This document shows positions 38,141-41,337 of a stretch of 41,337 nt of DNA, piece by piece. Where the stretch lies: positions 1 through 41,337 of IMG/VR virus record IMGVR_UViG_3300047548_000361; one strand, given 5' to 3'. The translations under genes were made by a program, and so were the position numbers. The notes below the pieces were generated by a model. That model was not told the DNA's origin, searched no databases, and saw nothing but the letters and a program-made list of their open reading frames with translations. This DNA comes from a virus. Numbering within the stretch: position 1 is the first letter of the stretch; every line of letters starts with the position of its first letter.

Positions 38141-40483
38141 ATGACAATTAATGTTAACACATTTCTTCAGGCCGCGTTTGACCTCGAGGATCTCAAGGGG
38201 AATCAGGTGGGGTTAGGCGTTGGGATGCACAGTTGCCGTGGGTATGACCCTGCGGGGGCTGTTGAGTTGGTCGGAGGGGGACTGCCCGTCTATGTGGTGG
38301 TGTCGACTTTGGACGGTAAATGCCGGGTGCGTAAGGATGGCACTGTGACCCGTGACCTCGGACGAGCGCGGGATAACTGCCGTGAGGCTTGGCTGTTCGT
38401 GCTGGATGACATCGGAACCAAGAGCCACACCCCGAGCGTTTTGCCGTCCTACGTCATGCAGACTTCCGTGAAGGATGGGGTGCCGAACTACCAGTGGGGC
38501 TATTTTCTTGAGCCCTTCGACGTTAGCACCGCCTCTGGGGTGGCGTTTTACGAAGGGGCTTGCCGGGCCGCTGGGGAAGCGGGGATTTCAGATCCGGGGA
38601 TGCGCGGGGTGTACCGCATCTGCCGCGTTCCCGGCTCGTTGCACTCGTCGGGGTTCAGGGCCGAGGTGGTGGAGTGGAACCCGGAAAGGGTGTTCAAGTT
38701 GGAAGACCTGGTGGTGGGGTTGGGGCTTGATGTCAGTGGGGCTATAAAGCCCGTCCCGCGCAAGGTCGCGGAAGAAGATGGCGTCTTTGCTGACGTTGTG
38801 CTTGATTGGCTTGAGGCGTCTGGGCGGGTGACTGGCGTTGTAAACGGTGACTGGGTGGAAGTTGAATGCCCCAACTGTGCGGCACACACGGACGGATCTG
38901 CAACCGCCGGGTACTCCCCGCTCGATTTCCGGCGGGAAGGCCGTCAGTTCAAGTGCTTTCACGGGCATTGCGCCGATCTCGATACCGGGTGGTTTCTGTC
39001 ATGGGTGGCCGAGAACGGTGGGCCGTTGGTTGGGGCCTATGAAGCATGGGCCATGACTCCCGAGGCGCGTGAAGTTATCGGGCGGGTGATCCGTCCTGCA
39101 CTGCCCGTGGAGACCGTGGAGTACATGGAGGCCATGGACGAGCGCGAGCGCATACTGCGTGAGTGGTACCTATGCGAAGCCAGTGGGTTGTTTGTGCATT
39201 ACGTGGGGCTTGCACCCCGGCGGTTTGTCACCACCGCCGTGTTTAACGCCATCCACGCGATCCACATGGCCGTGGGGCCTAAAGGCGGTCGCATGACCGC
39301 GGACAAGTGGTGGGCGGTGCAAGAAGGGCGTCAGGTCGTGAATGACGTTGTATGGCGCCCGGATAGAGCGTCCGGCGTGTTCACCGATGAGCATGGGCTT
39401 CAGTTGCTTAACGCCTATGTGCCTTATATCCCGGACGGTGTGGTGCTGGACGCTGAGGTGTGCGCCATGTGGGAAACTCATCTGGTGCGGCTGTTCGGTG
39501 AGGACGCCGCGATTCTGCGGCAATGGATGGGCTGGCTTGTCCAACATCCCGAGCAGCGCATTAACTGGGCGCCCGTTTTGCAGGGCATTGAGGGGTGTGG
39601 AAAGTCACTGATCGGGCAGGCACTGGTGGGAGCTTTAGGTCGGCAGTATGTGGTGGAAGTCGGGCCGAGCGCGTTCGCGGATGTTTTTAACTCGTGGATG
39701 GAAGGTAAGTTGCTGGCGCTTGGGGAAGAAATCCGCGTCTCCGGCCAGAACCGATATGCGGTCATGGATACGCTCAAGACACTGCTCACGAACGACTGGA
39801 TTGATGTCCGGGGGATGCACCGCGCTCGGCGCACGATCCAGAACACCACCTCGTACATGATCTTTACCAATCACGATGACGCCCTGCCGCTTGAGTACGG
39901 GAACCGCCGTTGGGCCATCTTTAAGGCCAAGATAGAAACCGCCGAGGGTTTGGCCCATGCAGGCATGGATGCGGATTATTTCGGGCGCCTTGCGGACAGC
40001 ATCCGTCAAAGCCCCGGAGCGATCTTTGGCTGGTTAGCAAGCATAGATGTGTCAAATTTTGACCCGAAGGGGCGAGCGCCGGGAACTGAGGGGACGGAGG
40101 AAATGATTTACGACACCACGGATGAACTTTACAGACAGGTGCTTAATTACATCCTGGCGGGGACTCATCCGGACGCGAATTCCACGGCGTTTACGAACCG
40201 GGCTGTGAAGGGAATTGTGGCCCTTCTTGATCGGAAAAATCCCGGTCGCGCACTGACCAGTGAAGGTAAATGGCGGTCATTTTTACGCAGTCACGGGTGG
40301 TCGGTGATGAAAACTGACATCCGGGACAGCATGGGTGAGGTGACTCGGGTGTGGCTTAACACCCGGAAGTTGAAGGTTGAAGAGATGACGGTTGAAGCTG
40401 TCCGCTTGTGCCTGGAGGATGGAAACCGGGGGGTCAAAACTGTGAGCAATTTGGTCAGTTTTCCCAGTAAATCCGGGGCGTAG
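38141..40483 (+). CDS. Primase/SF3 helicase (DUF5906-like), 780 aa
   Basis: ATG 38141 (MTINVNTFLQAAFDLEDLKG) has GGAGAGG at good distance; the frame is open back to a GTG at 38081 but that stretch holds an 8-base-pair hairpin. The N-terminal part resembles RepB/PrimPol-type primases. A zinc knuckle (Cys243, Cys246, Cys272, His274 or His276, Cys277) follows. The helicase has Walker A GIEGCGKS (482-489), then a Walker B LLALGEEIR and an arginine-containing NRRWAIFKA. Together this makes a single protein that primes and unwinds at the origin. It ends at 40483, next to the candidate origin. Confidence 0.88.
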   Translation: MTINVNTFLQAAFDLEDLKGNQVGLGVGMHSCRGYDPAGAVELVGGGLPVYVVVSTLDGKCRVRKDGTVTRDLGRARDNCREAWLFVLDDIGTKSHTPSVLPSYVMQTSVKDGVPNYQWGYFLEPFDVSTASGVAFYEGACRAAGEAGISDPGMRGVYRICRVPGSLHSSGFRAEVVEWNPERVFKLEDLVVGLGLDVSGAIKPVPRKVAEEDGVFADVVLDWLEASGRVTGVVNGDWVEVECPNCAAHTDGSATAGYSPLDFRREGRQFKCFHGHCADLDTGWFLSWVAENGGPLVGAYEAWAMTPEAREVIGRVIRPALPVETVEYMEAMDERERILREWYLCEASGLFVHYVGLAPRRFVTTAVFNAIHAIHMAVGPKGGRMTADKWWAVQEGRQVVNDVVWRPDRASGVFTDEHGLQLLNAYVPYIPDGVVLDAEVCAMWETHLVRLFGEDAAILRQWMGWLVQHPEQRINWAPVLQGIEGCGKSLIGQALVGALGRQYVVEVGPSAFADVFNSWMEGKLLALGEEIRVSGQNRYAVMDTLKTLLTNDWIDVRGMHRARRTIQNTTSYMIFTNHDDALPLEYGNRRWAIFKAKIETAEGLAHAGMDADYFGRLADSIRQSPGAIFGWLASIDVSNFDPKGRAPGTEGTEEMIYDTTDELYRQVLNYILAGTHPDANSTAFTNRAVKGIVALLDRKNPGRALTSEGKWRSFLRSHGWSVMKTDIRDSMGEVTRVWLNTRKLKVEEMTVEAVRLCLEDGNRGVKTVSNLVSFPSKSGA

Positions 40484-40836
40484 AGGGAGGTTGTAGGGGT
40501 TCTAAGAAGTGTAGGAGTACGCTTCTACAGCGTAAATTTCCGCGTAGCAGTACGCAAAATTTTGAGCTGTACTTCTACACAACTGCTACAAACGTAAGTT
40601 GTTGTTTTCTTATATATTTATATCTTATTTGTAGTAGTGTAGTAGTGTAGAAGTATATATACATATAAGTTGGATAGAAATGAAAAGAAAGTAGGAAGTT
40701 GTATAAAATTTGTACAGTTATCCGTATATAGAGAAACTGGGCACTTTCACTACTACGTTCTACAAGCCCGGATTTTGGGCCTCCTCCGGCGGGAGTTGAC
40801 CGCCTAAAACTTTTGACAAATTCCGACGAGGTTCCG
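40484..40836. other. Candidate replication origin: AT-rich, TGTAGNAG repeats
   Basis: No gene was found. The motif TGTAG-N-AG or its complement recurs at 40510-40517, 40522-40529, 40572-40579, 40646-40653, 40757-40764 and in looser forms. TGTAGGAG and CTTCTACA form a hairpin (40510-40529). TACTTCTACAC-AACTGCTACAAA (40570-40592) faces an inverted counterpart (40628-40655) across a very AT-rich loop (TTCTTATATATTTATATCTT). This arrangement beside the primase/helicase gene is typical of an iteron origin. It is distinct in base content from the rest of the genome. Confidence 0.7.
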
Positions 40837-40837
40837 A
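40818..40837. repeat. 20-base direct repeat, copy 1 (copy 2 at 41142-41161)
   Basis: AAATTCCGACGAGGTTCCGA occurs at 40818-40837, where it forms the ribosome site and start of the DUF6378 gene, and again at 41142-41161 after it. A degraded copy lies at 41101-41119 (AATTCCGTCTAAGTTCCGG) and GGTTTGGGTTCCGACC follows at 41166-41180. The gene is thus bracketed by direct repeats. The second and later copies have no gene after them. Confidence 0.85.
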
Positions 40838-41112
40838 TGAGCATTTTGGAAGACGCGCAGCAGATTATTTACGGTGATCGGGAACAGACTTATGGCCGAC
40901 CGTCCAAAAACCTGGATTGCATCGCCCAGTTCTGGACGACCTATCTGGCTAACCGCCCAGATCCCACTGCGGATGTCAACGCGCAAGACGTTGCAGCAAT
41001 GATGACCTTGCTCAAAGTTGCGCGGCTCGCAAACGCACCTAGTCATCGAGACAGTTTGGTCGACGCTTGCGGCTACCTTGCCCTGATCGAGCGGGTTCAA
41101 AATTCCGTCTAA
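40837..41112 (+). CDS. DUF6378-domain phage protein, 91 aa
   Basis: ATG 40837 is used (MSILEDAQQIIYGDREQTYG), with GAGG seven bases upstream; an alternative TTG at 40813 has no good ribosome site. The sequence continues RPSKNLDCIAQFWTTYLANR, then DVNAQDVAAMMTLLKVARLA and SHRDSLVDACGYLALIERVQ, which is the full DUF6378 pattern, a small domain common in phages and possibly related to nucleotide-pool enzymes. Its function is not established. It follows the candidate origin and precedes the tandem repeats. Confidence 0.85.
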   Translation: MSILEDAQQIIYGDREQTYGRPSKNLDCIAQFWTTYLANRPDPTADVNAQDVAAMMTLLKVARLANAPSHRDSLVDACGYLALIERVQNSV

Positions 41113-41179
41113 GTTCCGGCCAGTGTTCGGGTCAGCCCCAAAAATTCCGACGAGGTTCCGACTAAGGTTTGGGTTCCGA

Positions 41180-41337
41180 CCACCCTCGCGTGTGCGCCCA
41201 CGTGCCCACGTGCGAGTGCGCCCACGTGCGTATGCGCCCACGTGCCCACGTGCGTATGCGCCCACGTGCCCACGTGCGTATGCGCCCACGTGCGTATGCG
41301 CCCACTTGCCCACGTGCGTATGCGCCCACGTGCCCAC
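41180..41337. repeat. CACGTG tandem repeats (right contig end, same as position 1 onward)
   Basis: Bases 41180-41305 are identical to 1-126. After that this copy carries one extra 8-base unit (TTGCCCAC) and then realigns with 127 onward for 23 bases. The match shows that the contig closes on itself, so the genome is about 41,179 bases; the difference shows that copy number in the array is unstable or hard to assemble. The 67 bases before it (41113-41179) hold the degraded 20-base repeats and no gene. Confidence 0.85.

Noticed and set aside
40804-41337. Minus-strand open frame at the right end (177 codons)
   Set aside because: It comes from the same tandem array, runs opposite the DUF6378 gene and has no start context; its Gly-Ala-Tyr-Ala part mirrors the repeat only.
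41180-41337. True direct terminal repeat of the virion DNA
   Set aside because: The match ends in a copy-number difference inside a tandem array, which fits assembly overlap of a circular map better; reads would be needed to claim a physical end.

Overview
The window looks like the complete genome of a tailed, siphovirus-type phage of about 41.2 kb. The last 158 bases (from 41180) repeat the first bases of the contig: 126 identical bases, then an 8-base copy-number difference inside a tandem repeat. This suggests a circular or circularly permuted assembly opened inside the array. Head, portal, long tape measure and tail-tip genes are present. There is no sheath, integrase, excisionase or transposase. 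An outer-membrane-type lipoprotein spanin after the endolysin points to a Gram-negative host. The backbone is moderately GC-rich, with AT-rich islands at the receptor-binding ends of two tail proteins.

Layout. (1) 1-405: CACGTG-rich tandem repeats, an inverted repeat and a bidirectional terminator, with no gene. (2) 406-1415: four small leftward genes from a near-consensus promoter at about 1546-1574. (3) 1666-12517, rightward: putative small terminase, TerL, DUF4055 portal, Mu F-like head protein, scaffold, P22-like coat, connector and completion proteins, tail terminator, tail tube, and a tail chaperone pair with a canonical A AAT TTT -1 slippery site. (4) 12514-26442: tape measure, an S74-type self-processing fibre, tail-tip proteins and a J-like protein with a swapped AT-rich tip. 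(5) 26439-27816: lysis (holin candidate, GH24 endolysin, o-spanin, membrane/coiled-coil protein). (6) 27817-32161, leftward: about 15 small genes joined by stop/start overlaps or very short junctions, including a Gly-Tyr hexanucleotide-repeat protein. A helix-turn-helix gene (32247-32417) diverges from this operon. (7) 32421-36418, leftward: family A DNA polymerase, an acidic-tailed protein, a DUF2800-type RecB-like nuclease and an RHH-like protein. (8) 36433-41112, rightward: VRR-NUC nuclease, SNF2-like helicase, primase/SF3 helicase, an AT-rich origin-like region with TGTAGNAG repeats, and a DUF6378 protein.

How it fits together. The polymerase, nucleases, two helicases and probable origin form an autonomous replication module. 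The long rightward operon builds and packages the virion and then lyses the cell. The two leftward small-gene operons share a promoter/operator motif (TTGACA, TACACT and a TGTCAA-CACTTTTT block). The small helix-turn-helix protein beside one copy is the natural candidate regulator of both; this is inference. The least explained part, and the best place to look for something new, is the coupled leftward operon with the Gly-Tyr protein, a 19-base duplicated gene junction and paralogous small proteins. No CRISPR array was seen, and no tRNA gene was noticed by eye.
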